From an uncultured Ligilactobacillus sp. (GTDB lineage Bacteria > Bacillota > Bacilli > Lactobacillales > Lactobacillaceae): 11,538 nt of DNA. Positions 1-6,945 of the stretch are shown one piece after another. The stretch is taken from NCBI GenBank assembly GCA_934215475.1, contig CAKPZY010000053.1, forward strand, positions 1 to 11,538, in the 5' to 3' direction. How positions within the stretch are numbered: the first letter of the stretch is position 1; every line of letters starts with the position of its first letter. Made by a program: the position numbers and the translations under genes. A model generated the notes under the pieces. That model searched no databases, was not told the DNA's origin, and worked only from the letters and a program-made list of their open reading frames with translations.

Positions 1-72
1 ATTGGCTGCAGAAATCAAATATCGATTTCTGCAGCCAATTTTCTATCTAAACACTAGTTTTGTCCCAGCCCC
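1..72 (-). repeat. Palindromic intergenic repeat, left copy
   Basis: Read on the minus strand, this starts GGGGCTGGGACAAAACTAG and ends in a hairpin. The hairpin has two perfect 16-base arms (1-16 and 24-39) around a 7-base loop (17-23). The element is identical over 72 of 72 bases, in inverted orientation, to 11467-11538. It begins 7 bases after the prfC stop codon, so the hairpin may also end the prfC transcript; the T-tract, if there is one, would lie outside the window. Small GGGxTGGGACA elements are common between genes in lactobacilli and relatives. No transposase is linked to it, so it is best seen as a REP- or MITE-like dispersed repeat. The window stops at the tip of the hairpin, so its true outer limit is unknown. 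Confidence 0.9.
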
Positions 73-79
73 ATTTTCT

Positions 80-1657
80 TTACAGAAGCGAATAAAGCTT
101 AATGTCTGGATATTTTTCGCTGAACCAGCGTTCAGAAAATTTATTTTCAAATAGAAACAGTGGTTGTCCCTTCCCATCTTTGACCAGCATATTCCGTGAA
201 CTTGCCATTTTCTCATCTAATTGTGAGGGAGAGATCCAACGCGCGATTTTATGGCCTAAAGGAGTGATCACCACTTCAGAATGGTACTCATTTTGCATCC
301 TGAATTGGAAAACTTCAAATTGCAGCTGCCCTACCGCTCCCAGGATATAGTCACCTGTTGAGTAACTTTGATAAAGCTGGATCGCTCCTTCTTGGACCAG
401 TTGACGAATTCCCTTATGAAAGGATTTCTGTTTCATCACATTTTTTGGAGTAACACGCACAAACAATTCAGGGGTAAACTGCGGTAATTTTGGATACTCA
501 ATAGGATCTTTCCCGGTATAGATCGTGTCCCCAATTTGAAAATTTCCTGTATCATAAAGCCCAATAATATCACCAGAAACAGCATTTTCGACGGTTTCCC
601 TGCTGTCAGCCATGAATTGAGTAGAATTAGACAAACGCATTTTTTTGCCCGTGCGTTTTAAGACGACGTCCATCCCTCTTTTAAACTCACCCGAGCAAAT
701 TCGTACAAAAGCAATGCGGTCCCTGTGGTGCGGATTCATATTAGCTTGAATCTTAAATACAAAACCAGAAAATTCTGAATCGTCGGGCTTGATCTTGTCA
801 TTTGCCGTGGTGAAGTGTGAGGCGGGTGCCGGCGCAAACTGCAGGTATGCATCCAAAAATGTTTTCACGCCAAAATTTGTCAAGGCTGAGCCAAAAAAGA
901 CCGGTGTTAATTTGCCCGCAGCAATTTTTTTTGCATCAAATTCATTTCCCGCATCCTTGACTAATTCCACTTCATCCAAAACTTCGTGGTAAATGCTTTC
1001 TTCTGCTAATTCGTTAGCAACGGCCAACTTTCCATCTGCGTTTAGCGGTAAGAAAGTTTGTTCTTTGTCCTCGGTATGGTATAACTCGATGCGATCGTTG
1101 TAAATATCATAAAGCCCCTTGAGACCTTTCCCCATACCGATCGGCCAATTCATAGCATAAGCATCAATTCCTAAAACTTCCTCGAGCTCCGCGATGAGAT
1201 CAAGTGGTTCCCGACTGTCACGATCCAACTTGTTCATAAAAGTAAATATTGGGATGCCCCGCATTTTACAGATCTGAAAAAGCTTTTTAGTCTGCGGCTC
1301 AATACCTTTAGCTGCATCAATAACCATCACTGCTGAATCTACAGCCATTAAAGTACGGTAGGTGTCCTCCGAAAAGTCTTCATGTCCTGGGGTATCCAGG
1401 ATATTGACACGTTTTTTCGCATAATCAAATTGCATGACAGAACTGGTGACAGAGATCCCACGCTTTTTTTCGATTTCCATCCAATCGGATTTAGCAAAGT
1501 TACCGCTTTTCTTGGCTTTGACCGTTCCAGATGAACGAACTACGCCGCCAAAGAGTAAAAGTTGTTCTGTTATAGTAGTTTTACCAGCATCTGGATGAGA
1601 AATAATCGCAAATGTCCGCCGTTTGCCAACCTCGCTATCCAGTTCTTTTTTATCCAT
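80..1657 (-). CDS. prfC: Peptide chain release factor 3 (RF3), translational GTPase
   Basis: RF3 is a cytoplasmic GTPase that removes RF1/RF2 from the ribosome after peptide release. All the G motifs are visible (numbered from the upstream GTG): P-loop SHPDAGKTT at 23-31, the switch I region with GISVTSS at 70-76, DTPGHEDF at 91-98, MNKLD at 144-148 and a GSAL motif near 258. Elongation-factor-like beta-barrel and RF3 C-terminal regions follow. The length (525 aa) is normal for the family. The start is uncertain. GTG at 1666 lies only 3 bases from the AAGGA site, while ATG at 1657 lies 12 bases away; I chose ATG because related proteins start with MDKKEL-like sequence. The CorC-type gene upstream ends 80 bases away behind a terminator, and I see no good promoter in the gap, so readthrough may contribute. 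The stop is followed at once by the 72-bp repeat. Confidence 0.96.
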   Translation of the reverse strand: MDKKELDSEVGKRRTFAIISHPDAGKTTITEQLLLFGGVVRSSGTVKAKKSGNFAKSDWMEIEKKRGISVTSSVMQFDYAKKRVNILDTPGHEDFSEDTYRTLMAVDSAVMVIDAAKGIEPQTKKLFQICKMRGIPIFTFMNKLDRDSREPLDLIAELEEVLGIDAYAMNWPIGMGKGLKGLYDIYNDRIELYHTEDKEQTFLPLNADGKLAVANELAEESIYHEVLDEVELVKDAGNEFDAKKIAAGKLTPVFFGSALTNFGVKTFLDAYLQFAPAPASHFTTANDKIKPDDSEFSGFVFKIQANMNPHHRDRIAFVRICSGEFKRGMDVVLKRTGKKMRLSNSTQFMADSRETVENAVSGDIIGLYDTGNFQIGDTIYTGKDPIEYPKLPQFTPELFVRVTPKNVMKQKSFHKGIRQLVQEGAIQLYQSYSTGDYILGAVGQLQFEVFQFRMQNEYHSEVVITPLGHKIARWISPSQLDEKMASSRNMLVKDGKGQPLFLFENKFSERWFSEKYPDIKLYSLL

Positions 1658-1691
1658 TTTGTTCACTATTCCTTATATATTTATTTTCCAT

Positions 1692-1733
1692 GAAAAATGA
1701 GTCGGTTTAAGTTTAACTAAAAAACCGGCCCAT
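1692..1733 (-). terminator. Intrinsic terminator after the CorC-type gene
   Basis: On the minus strand a 12-base stem (arms 1722-1733 and 1697-1708, with one G-U pair and one mismatch) is followed by a short U-run (the A-run 1693-1697 on the plus strand). It starts 5 bases after the stop codon of the upstream gene and lies before prfC. Confidence 0.75.
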
Positions 1734-1737
1734 TAAC

Positions 1738-3102
1738 TTAATGATTTGACTCAAGCTTAGCCTGGGCTTTTTTCTTAGAGTTCTCTCGCTGCTTTCGGTA
1801 AGCCACTGCCGTTTGCGACAATTCAACTTCGAGTTGCAGCAAACGATCGCCTGCCATTTTATGAACGACCAGAGTAGACCCATCGTCTAAGCTGACTGTA
1901 TCCACCTTGGTTTCTTCCGGAATGAAGTCCAGGCGACTGATCATATAGCCCGCGATCGTGTCGACGTCTTGAGCCTCAAGAGCTTGTCCAAACTCATCAT
2001 TGAAATCGTCAAGTCCCATTTTACCCTGGACTATAAATTCCGCTGGAGTCAATTGCTTGACCAATAATTCTGGCTCATCAGATTCATCTGTTATCTCGCC
2101 AACGATCTCCTCTATTAAATCCTCAAGTGTAACTATTCCGACCACGCCACCGTATTCGTCTAGCAAAATTGCCATTTGATTCTGTGTTTTTTTCATTTCG
2201 TAAAGCAGCTGATCGATCGTGATAGTTTCTGGCACAAAAAATGGCTCTTGCATGATCTGTCGGATCGTAATGTGATCAAACCCAAATTTGCGTGCAGCTT
2301 TGACCAAATTTTTAATATGAACTACCCCAACCACTTTGTCTTTATCCTCATGATAAACCGGCACCCGGGAATAATTCATCTGCAAAATATCATCAATGCT
2401 GCGGTCATTGTCATTAGTAATGTCGATCATGAATGAATCAATTCTTGGAACCATGACCTCACGTGCCATTTGTTCATGTAATGACAATATCCCATTGATC
2501 ATTTCAAATTCATCATTATCGATCTCACCCTTACTGTGGCCCTCTTCGATCAAATCGATGATACTTTCCCAGGACAGAGGCTTATTTTTTGAAACTTCTT
2601 CAACTTGGACTTTACCCAGTGCCTCGCTGAGCCAACTGCTAATAAGTGTCAAGGGAGTAAAAAGCACTACGGCAAAATGTTCATAGTTGTATAATTTGAC
2701 GACCCTCTTTACCAGGTTTTTGCCGCTAAATTTTTGTGGCAATTCAATAAATAAGGGATCAACAAACACGCTAGCGATAATTCCGCCTAAAAATGCGCCC
2801 ACAATGACAGTTATTACGTTATCTGTAAAGTGCCGCAACAAATAAGCACCTACAAAAAACAAACCAGCCAAAAAATTAGTGAGTCGTGCCATATGGGCAT
2901 TGTTTACCTCAATAGATAACTTAGAGCCTAATCTGATAAATTTTTCTTTTTTCTGTTGCTTAAAATTTGCACTTGTATTTTCTAGTTCTGATTTACTTGT
3001 CCTATTCAGAGCCTGTTCATACAATGCAAAGTAAAAACTGATAAGCACTAAGAATATTGCAATAACCAACAGTATCCACTGGTGTCCAGGATCAGCATCC
3101 AT
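1738..3102 (-). CDS. CNNM/CorC (HlyC) family membrane protein with CBS pair
   Basis: A 454-aa integral membrane protein of the 'hemolysin family / CorC' group, whose characterised members take part in Mg2+/Co2+ export or tolerance. Visible parts: an N-terminal membrane region with hydrophobic segments near 9-29, 71-89, 96-115 and 142-160 (the DUF21/CNNM position); a linker with the family motif EVMVPRID at 215-222; two CBS domains at about 206-330, including DEYGGVVGIVTLEDL at 315-329; and a C-terminal CorC_HlyC domain at about 345-430, followed by a basic tail. The N-terminal part departs from the usual CNNM pattern: the first loop is charged and I do not find the usual QLGITL stretch. Start ATG 3102 has GGAGTG upstream (3113-3118). 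The gene has its own promoter and terminator, so it is probably monocistronic. The family is certain; the transported ion is not. Confidence 0.9.
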   Translation of the reverse strand: MDADPGHQWILLVIAIFLVLISFYFALYEQALNRTSKSELENTSANFKQQKKEKFIRLGSKLSIEVNNAHMARLTNFLAGLFFVGAYLLRHFTDNVITVIVGAFLGGIIASVFVDPLFIELPQKFSGKNLVKRVVKLYNYEHFAVVLFTPLTLISSWLSEALGKVQVEEVSKNKPLSWESIIDLIEEGHSKGEIDNDEFEMINGILSLHEQMAREVMVPRIDSFMIDITNDNDRSIDDILQMNYSRVPVYHEDKDKVVGVVHIKNLVKAARKFGFDHITIRQIMQEPFFVPETITIDQLLYEMKKTQNQMAILLDEYGGVVGIVTLEDLIEEIVGEITDESDEPELLVKQLTPAEFIVQGKMGLDDFNDEFGQALEAQDVDTIAGYMISRLDFIPEETKVDTVSLDDGSTLVVHKMAGDRLLQLEVELSQTAVAYRKQRENSKKKAQAKLESNH

Positions 3103-3142
3103 ATTATTCCGTCACTCCAATAATAAATTGTACGTACCGTTA

Positions 3143-3172
3143 ATTATACTATAAATTTGAAGGTTTACGCAA
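3143..3172 (-). promoter_or_regulatory. Probable promoter of the CorC-type gene
   Basis: Minus-strand TTGCGT (3167-3172), an 18-base spacer and a perfect TATAAT (3143-3148), about 40 bases before the start codon. The -35 overlaps the end of the upstream terminator's U-run. Confidence 0.6.
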
Positions 3173-3231
3173 AAAAAGCTTCATCCATCCCAGAATGATT
3201 GGCTAAAGATCCATTCTCAGGATATGGATGA
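3171..3231 (-). terminator. Intrinsic terminator after the TagH-like gene
   Basis: Minus-strand hairpin with an outer stem 3224-3231/3181-3188 (8 bp), an inner stem 3212-3217/3192-3197 (6 bp) and an internal loop, followed by a run of seven T (3171-3177 on the plus strand). It lies about 43 bases downstream of the TagH-like stop codon. Confidence 0.8.
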
Positions 3232-3274
3232 GACTCTCTTGCAATCTAGAACCTTTATCAACAAATATAATAGT

Positions 3275-4690
3275 TTATTTTGGAACTTTGATGCTGTCCC
3301 CAGCTGTCAAGTCAATACTGTTTCCCATATCATTTAATTCCTGAATCTTGCCGACCGTCGTAGCATATTTTGAAGCTAATTCGCCGATAGTCTCACCATC
3401 GCCAACGTTAACAGTTTGTGTCTGCTCTTGAGATGAAGAGCTGGAACTTGAGCTCTCCTTTTTTCCAGAATTGTTTGTCGATTGTTTATTTTTATTTTCA
3501 CTCGAACTGGCTGCTTTTTTTTCACTAGATGTTTGGTCAGCTTTTGTTTCTTTATCAGCAGCTAATAATGAGCTCGATTCAGCATGTCTACGGGCTGCAA
3601 CTTTAGAAGATTCAGCTGCTTGCTGGCTGCTGATGGAAAAATGATGATTATCCGTATACCACCAACCACCACCAAACAAGAGGATTATAACAGCCGTTAT
3701 GAGCCAACCTTTTAAGCCGGATTTTTTCTGCTTATCAGCTTTTTGCGTTTCTCCAACTGGGGTTGGCGTCTTTTTGTCAGTCTTTTTGCTAACAGGATCT
3801 GAACCTTTTTCCACGAAGAAGGCTTTCCGCATTCGAGGTTCATCTTTTCTGGTGTAGCCCTGTTTATACTGTTCGCCCTTGAACTCCTCATATAATTGAT
3901 CAATGTCAAAATCAACCTGTTCCTGTTGCTTTTTTGCCAAATAATCATTTTGTTCAGGCAAACTTAGCCCATAATAATAATCAATAAAGTATTGATACTG
4001 TGTCAGCACATCTCTAGTCGGGCCAAAATCCTGCTGCTGTCCAAATTGAAGCCATAAAGTCTGTTCACAGAAAGCTTCAACACTTAAACCGCGAGAATCA
4101 CTAATAAAAAACGAAACTCCAATGTCTTTCAAGCGCTGGATCCGCGCAGATGTTTTCTGGAAAAAATCCTGGTCCAATAGGAAAAACAAGTCATCTATCA
4201 AAACCAATTCAGGCTCAATATATAATGCGATACCTAAACTTAATCTGGCGCGCATCCCAATGGAATATTCTGAAACAGGCCGGTATAACCATTGGCCAAG
4301 TTCACAGAAATTTATTACACCATTGGTCAAATGATCTCCCTTAAAACTGTCGATCTGAGCCTCAGTGATCGCGCGCCGAATATTTTCTAAGCCAGTTTGC
4401 TCATTGGCTAATCCATGAGTCGCCGAAGCAAGACTGACTCGGTTAGAAGTGGTGATGAAGCCCGTGGTTTGTTCGGTCAGGCCTGCGATGATCTGTAACA
4501 AGGTTGTTTTCCCAGAACCGTTTATTCCAACTATTCCTACGGCTTCTCCAGGATTAACTGTGAGTGAAACGCCGCGCAGCTGCCAAAAAATGTCATTTTG
4601 AGCAGTTTGAACAACGCCTTTACCACACTCTTTTTTATCGATAACTAATGAGCTATCTTTAGTAATATACTTTAATTCGATCTTAGCCAT
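3275..4690 (-). CDS. TagH-like ABC ATPase with membrane segment and LysM domain
   Basis: This 471-aa protein has three parts. Residues 1-240 are an ABC ATPase most like TagH, the ATPase of the wall teichoic acid exporter TagGH: Walker A GINGSGKT at 55-62, the family-type region HGLANEQTGLENI at 92-104, signature YSIGM at 142-146 and Walker B LVLIDD at 162-167. A membrane segment follows at about 325-345. A Ser/Lys-rich linker (352-425, with an eight-serine run) then leads to one LysM at about 426-470, presumably outside the cell. TagH proteins often carry a membrane segment and an extracellular tail. Two usual catalytic positions differ: the residue after the Walker B aspartate is D167, not E, and the switch position is D198 (FISDS), where relatives have VSHS. 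No TagG permease is present in the window. Start ATG 4690 has AGGGAGAG upstream. Export of teichoic acid is inferred, not shown. Confidence 0.82.
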   Translation of the reverse strand: MAKIELKYITKDSSLVIDKKECGKGVVQTAQNDIFWQLRGVSLTVNPGEAVGIVGINGSGKTTLLQIIAGLTEQTTGFITTSNRVSLASATHGLANEQTGLENIRRAITEAQIDSFKGDHLTNGVINFCELGQWLYRPVSEYSIGMRARLSLGIALYIEPELVLIDDLFFLLDQDFFQKTSARIQRLKDIGVSFFISDSRGLSVEAFCEQTLWLQFGQQQDFGPTRDVLTQYQYFIDYYYGLSLPEQNDYLAKKQQEQVDFDIDQLYEEFKGEQYKQGYTRKDEPRMRKAFFVEKGSDPVSKKTDKKTPTPVGETQKADKQKKSGLKGWLITAVIILLFGGGWWYTDNHHFSISSQQAAESSKVAARRHAESSSLLAADKETKADQTSSEKKAASSSENKNKQSTNNSGKKESSSSSSSSQEQTQTVNVGDGETIGELASKYATTVGKIQELNDMGNSIDLTAGDSIKVPK

Positions 4691-4725
4691 TTTTCTCTCC
4701 CTGAATTTTTCAATCGGTCATTTAA

Positions 4726-4754
4726 AAATTAAAGAGACACGCTAGTAGTGTCAA
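4726..4754 (-). promoter_or_regulatory. Promoter of the TagH-like gene
   Basis: Minus-strand perfect TTGACA (4749-4754), a 17-base spacer and TAATTT (4726-4731), about 35 bases before the ATG. It lies just downstream of the gpsA terminator, which supports separate transcription. Confidence 0.65.
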
Positions 4755-4808
4755 ATACCCATGCAGTGCCTGTTCAGTAGGCAAAGAATATCCACGATTT
4801 AACACAAA

Positions 4809-4849
4809 GCCTCAACTGTCCAAATAATAATGCTAGCGACAGTCGAGGC
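4809..4849 (-). terminator. Probable terminator after gpsA
   Basis: A 12-base stem (4838-4849/4809-4820, with one G-U type mismatch) around a 17-base loop, followed on the minus strand by TTTGTGTT. The U-tract is weak, so some readthrough into the TagH-like gene is possible. Confidence 0.6.
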
Positions 4850-4877
4850 AGCCTTTAGCCTAGCTCTAAATTCCTAA

Positions 4878-5924
4878 TTAGTGTGTTTGCTCACTATTAA
4901 ATCTTGCTGCGGTTACCTCTGCTTTGCCCTCACGAGTCATTAATGCCGCAATCTCGTCTTTAATATCAGCACCACGATACAAGACATTATAGACCGCTTC
5001 TGTGATCGGCATATCAATATGCTTTGCTTGAGAGAGCTCATAAGCGGCCTTGCAGGTGCCGATTCCTTCAATGACCATTCCCATATCCGCAATGACATCT
5101 GATAATGACTTGCCTTGCCCTAACTGATCGCCAGCCCGCCAATTACGTGAGTGAATGCTGGTGCAAGTGACGATCAGATCACCAACGCCGGAAAGGCCAA
5201 TAAACGTCATCGGATCTGCGCCAAAAGCAACACCTAAACGACTGATCTCAGCTAACCCCCGTGTCATTAAGGCGGCTTTAGCATCATCACCATAACCCAG
5301 TCCATGAAGTGCGCCTGCCCCTAAGGCAATAATATTTTTGAAAGCTGCACCCAGTTCGACACCTACTAAATCCGGGTTAGTATAGACACGCAAATAATCA
5401 TTCATAAACAAGGATTGTGCTTCCTCAGCATTTTTCATATCATGACTAGCGGCGGTGATCAAAGTCAAGTCCTTGCGAGCAACTTCTTCGGCATGACTTG
5501 GCCCAGAAAGTGCAACTATCCCAGAACGATATCCAGATGGGATCTCCTCTTCAATGATCTGCGAGACCCGCTTATGAGTATCGAGTTCGAGCCCCTTGCT
5601 GGCATGGATCAAAAGAGGCGCACTATTAAGTGCACGCAAATGGTCGCACACTTGAACAGCCACTTCCCTGATGGCTTTGGTTGGTACCACAAACAAGACA
5701 ACTTGAGCATCAGTCAACGCTGCGGCTAAATCTGTAGTGGCATGGAGCTTGTCTGAAAAACGATAATCTTTAATATATTTAATGTTCGTATGCCGCTGAT
5801 CGATCTCTTCTGCTTGAGAAGGATTATAGGTCCAAAGCTCGACTTGATGACCATTTTCGAGCAAAACACTGGCTAAAATACTGCCCCATGAACCAGCACC
5901 TAATACAGCAATTTTCTTAGACAT
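4878..5924 (-). CDS. gpsA: Glycerol-3-phosphate dehydrogenase [NAD(P)+]
   Basis: A cytoplasmic enzyme that reduces dihydroxyacetone phosphate to sn-glycerol 3-phosphate, the backbone precursor of phospholipids and of glycerol teichoic and lipoteichoic acids. The N-terminal Rossmann motif GAGSWG (9-14) binds NAD(P)H. SKGLE (109-113), GPSHAEEV (141-148), the catalytic lysine in AAFKNI (K196) and GDLIVTC (258-264) are all present. The length of 348 aa is normal. A TTG at 5930 would add two residues (MI). I prefer ATG 5924 because family members usually begin MSKKIAVLGAGSWG or similar; the GGGATGA site lies 5 bases from the TTG and 11 from the ATG, so the site alone does not decide. In many Firmicutes gpsA follows lgt; here a UPF0374 gene lies upstream behind a terminator, so gpsA appears to be transcribed alone. 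Confidence 0.96.
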   Translation of the reverse strand: MSKKIAVLGAGSWGSILASVLLENGHQVELWTYNPSQAEEIDQRHTNIKYIKDYRFSDKLHATTDLAAALTDAQVVLFVVPTKAIREVAVQVCDHLRALNSAPLLIHASKGLELDTHKRVSQIIEEEIPSGYRSGIVALSGPSHAEEVARKDLTLITAASHDMKNAEEAQSLFMNDYLRVYTNPDLVGVELGAAFKNIIALGAGALHGLGYGDDAKAALMTRGLAEISRLGVAFGADPMTFIGLSGVGDLIVTCTSIHSRNWRAGDQLGQGKSLSDVIADMGMVIEGIGTCKAAYELSQAKHIDMPITEAVYNVLYRGADIKDEIAALMTREGKAEVTAARFNSEQTH

Positions 5925-5930
5925 GATCAA

Positions 5931-6156
5931 TATTTCATCCCAATCTTATAATTTCTGATCATCACGTTTGTTTACCGAATAACAATACCATAATTCAACC
6001 TGTCTAGCAACGCAGGTTGCGCGACATGGCCTTGCATTATTGGGGTAAACGCTTATTTCTTAAACTCATTTTATACTCTTATTGCATTATATCTCTGGGT
6101 CATTTTGCTGTGCTGCTTGACACCATGTCTTAACGATCCAAATTGGCCTGCAAACG
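5931..6156. other. Intergenic region upstream of gpsA with a nested fold
   Basis: No gene is seen. The middle (5970-6050) can fold with nested pairings: GTTTACC 5970-5976 with GGTAAAC 6044-6050, CAATA 5983-5987 with TATTG 6038-6042, and AACCTG 5997-6002 with CAGGTT 6013-6018. Because these are inverted repeats, either strand could fold. A minus-strand TATAAT (6086-6091) lies on the side a gpsA leader would start from, but no convincing -35 is found. I do not recognise a known riboswitch. The stretch could be a structured gpsA leader or a small RNA. Confidence 0.35.
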
Positions 6157-6205
6157 AAAAAAGTCCAGCAACAGTTAGACTAAACTAACGTTGCCGGACT
6201 TTTCG
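6157..6205. terminator. Strong terminator after the UPF0374 gene, probably bidirectional
   Basis: A nearly continuous hairpin: arms 6159-6172 and 6190-6203 (14 bp with one G-U type mismatch), continuing into GTTAG/CTAAC (6174-6178/6185-6189) around a 6-base loop. A-runs on one side and T-runs on the other serve both strands. It lies 20 bases after the UPF0374 stop codon. Confidence 0.85.
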
Positions 6206-6225
6206 TCATAAACACTAGGTCATGT

Positions 6226-6771
6226 TTACTGCCGCCGTGATAACTCTAAATACCGATTATACCAAATTTCCACATATTCCTGAGAAAATGGTCCTTTCTT
6301 ATGATCGATCCAGTCCACCAACGTCCTTACGTTGTGTTTTAAGATCTTATCGGTTTCAGCTGAATAATGCCAACGGGAACCAAATTCCTGATATTCGTCT
6401 ACATCTAGCAGCCGCTTTTCGCCATTTGGAAAAACCTTAACGTCTAGGTCATAGTCAATGTACTTCAACGCTTCTTTATCTAAAACTGCTGGTGATGCAA
6501 GGTTACAGTAATAAGAGATCCCGTTATCACGGATCATGGTTACTATATTAAACCAATAATCAGCGTGAAAATAAACTAGTGCCGGTTCACGAGTCAGCCA
6601 TCGCCTGCCATCCGATTCGGTAACAAGCGTATGATCGTTACACCCGATCAATGTATTTTCACTAGTTTTTAAAACCATCGTATCACGCCAAGTGCGGTGT
6701 AAACTACCATTGTGTTTATAACTTTTCAAAGTAATGAACTCGCCTTCCTTGGGTCCACTGAAATGCCGCAT
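6226..6771 (-). CDS. UPF0374/DUF402 nucleoside di-/triphosphatase (Ntdp-like)
   Basis: A 181-aa protein of the DUF402/UPF0374 family. Characterised staphylococcal and streptomycete relatives are metal-dependent enzymes that hydrolyse nucleoside tri- and diphosphates. The family core is clear: [20 protein letters not shown] at 7-26, [14 protein letters not shown] at 51-64, SYYCNLASP at 86-94, an acidic cluster [12 protein letters not shown] at 104-115 and LLDVDEY at 121-127. The acidic residues (D106, D108, D110, D123) are likely metal ligands by analogy. A longer frame reaches 6819, but I chose ATG 6771 because it has AGGGAG 4 bases upstream and gives the family's normal length and N terminus; the extra 16 residues (starting [11 protein letters not shown]) fall in the leader, next to an operator-like dyad. 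The gene has its own promoter and a strong terminator. Confidence 0.92.
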   Translation of the reverse strand: MRHFSGPKEGEFITLKSYKHNGSLHRTWRDTMVLKTSENTLIGCNDHTLVTESDGRRWLTREPALVYFHADYWFNIVTMIRDNGISYYCNLASPAVLDKEALKYIDYDLDVKVFPNGEKRLLDVDEYQEFGSRWHYSAETDKILKHNVRTLVDWIDHKKGPFSQEYVEIWYNRYLELSRRQ

Positions 6772-6797
6772 AAAACTCCCTGCTTTCCATAAACACA

Positions 6798-6811
6798 GGT
6801 GTACATACACC
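6798..6811. promoter_or_regulatory. Operator-like dyad in the UPF0374 leader
   Basis: A perfect 6-2-6 inverted repeat, GGTGTA-CA-TACACC, about 13 bases downstream of the -10 box, between the probable transcription start and the ribosome binding site. A repressor bound here could block transcription. It does not match the cop box (TACANNTGTA), nor the LexA or CtsR sites as I know them. Confidence 0.45.
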
Positions 6812-6823
6812 GAAATCATTTTA

Positions 6824-6853
6824 ATTATAGCAAAAAAAAGCTAAAATGCACAA
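6824..6853 (-). promoter_or_regulatory. Promoter of the UPF0374 gene
   Basis: Minus-strand perfect TATAAT (6824-6829) with an extended TGC before it, and TTGTGC (6848-6853) 18 bases upstream. A second dyad, TGCAT-A-ATGCA (6871-6881), lies about 18 bases beyond the -35. Confidence 0.65.
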
Positions 6854-6945
6854 AACAATTCACATTCTTTTGCATAATGCATTTCAACTTTATTCTTTTA
6901 AAACCTAAAATCACAGGGAAACAAACAAAATTTTAATAATCATAA

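Noticed and set aside
5415..5729. 104-aa plus-strand frame inside gpsA
   Set aside because: Antisense shadow of gpsA without a ribosome binding site or recognisable domain.
6044..6057. Catabolite-response (cre) site upstream of gpsA
   Set aside because: It matches only part of the consensus, is mismatched at both ends, and the same bases are explained by a stem of the fold there, so it is not listed as a feature.
6772..6819. Longer start for the UPF0374 protein (16 extra residues)
   Set aside because: The extension does not resemble the family N terminus and spans an operator-like dyad, while ATG 6771 has a clear AGGGAG site.
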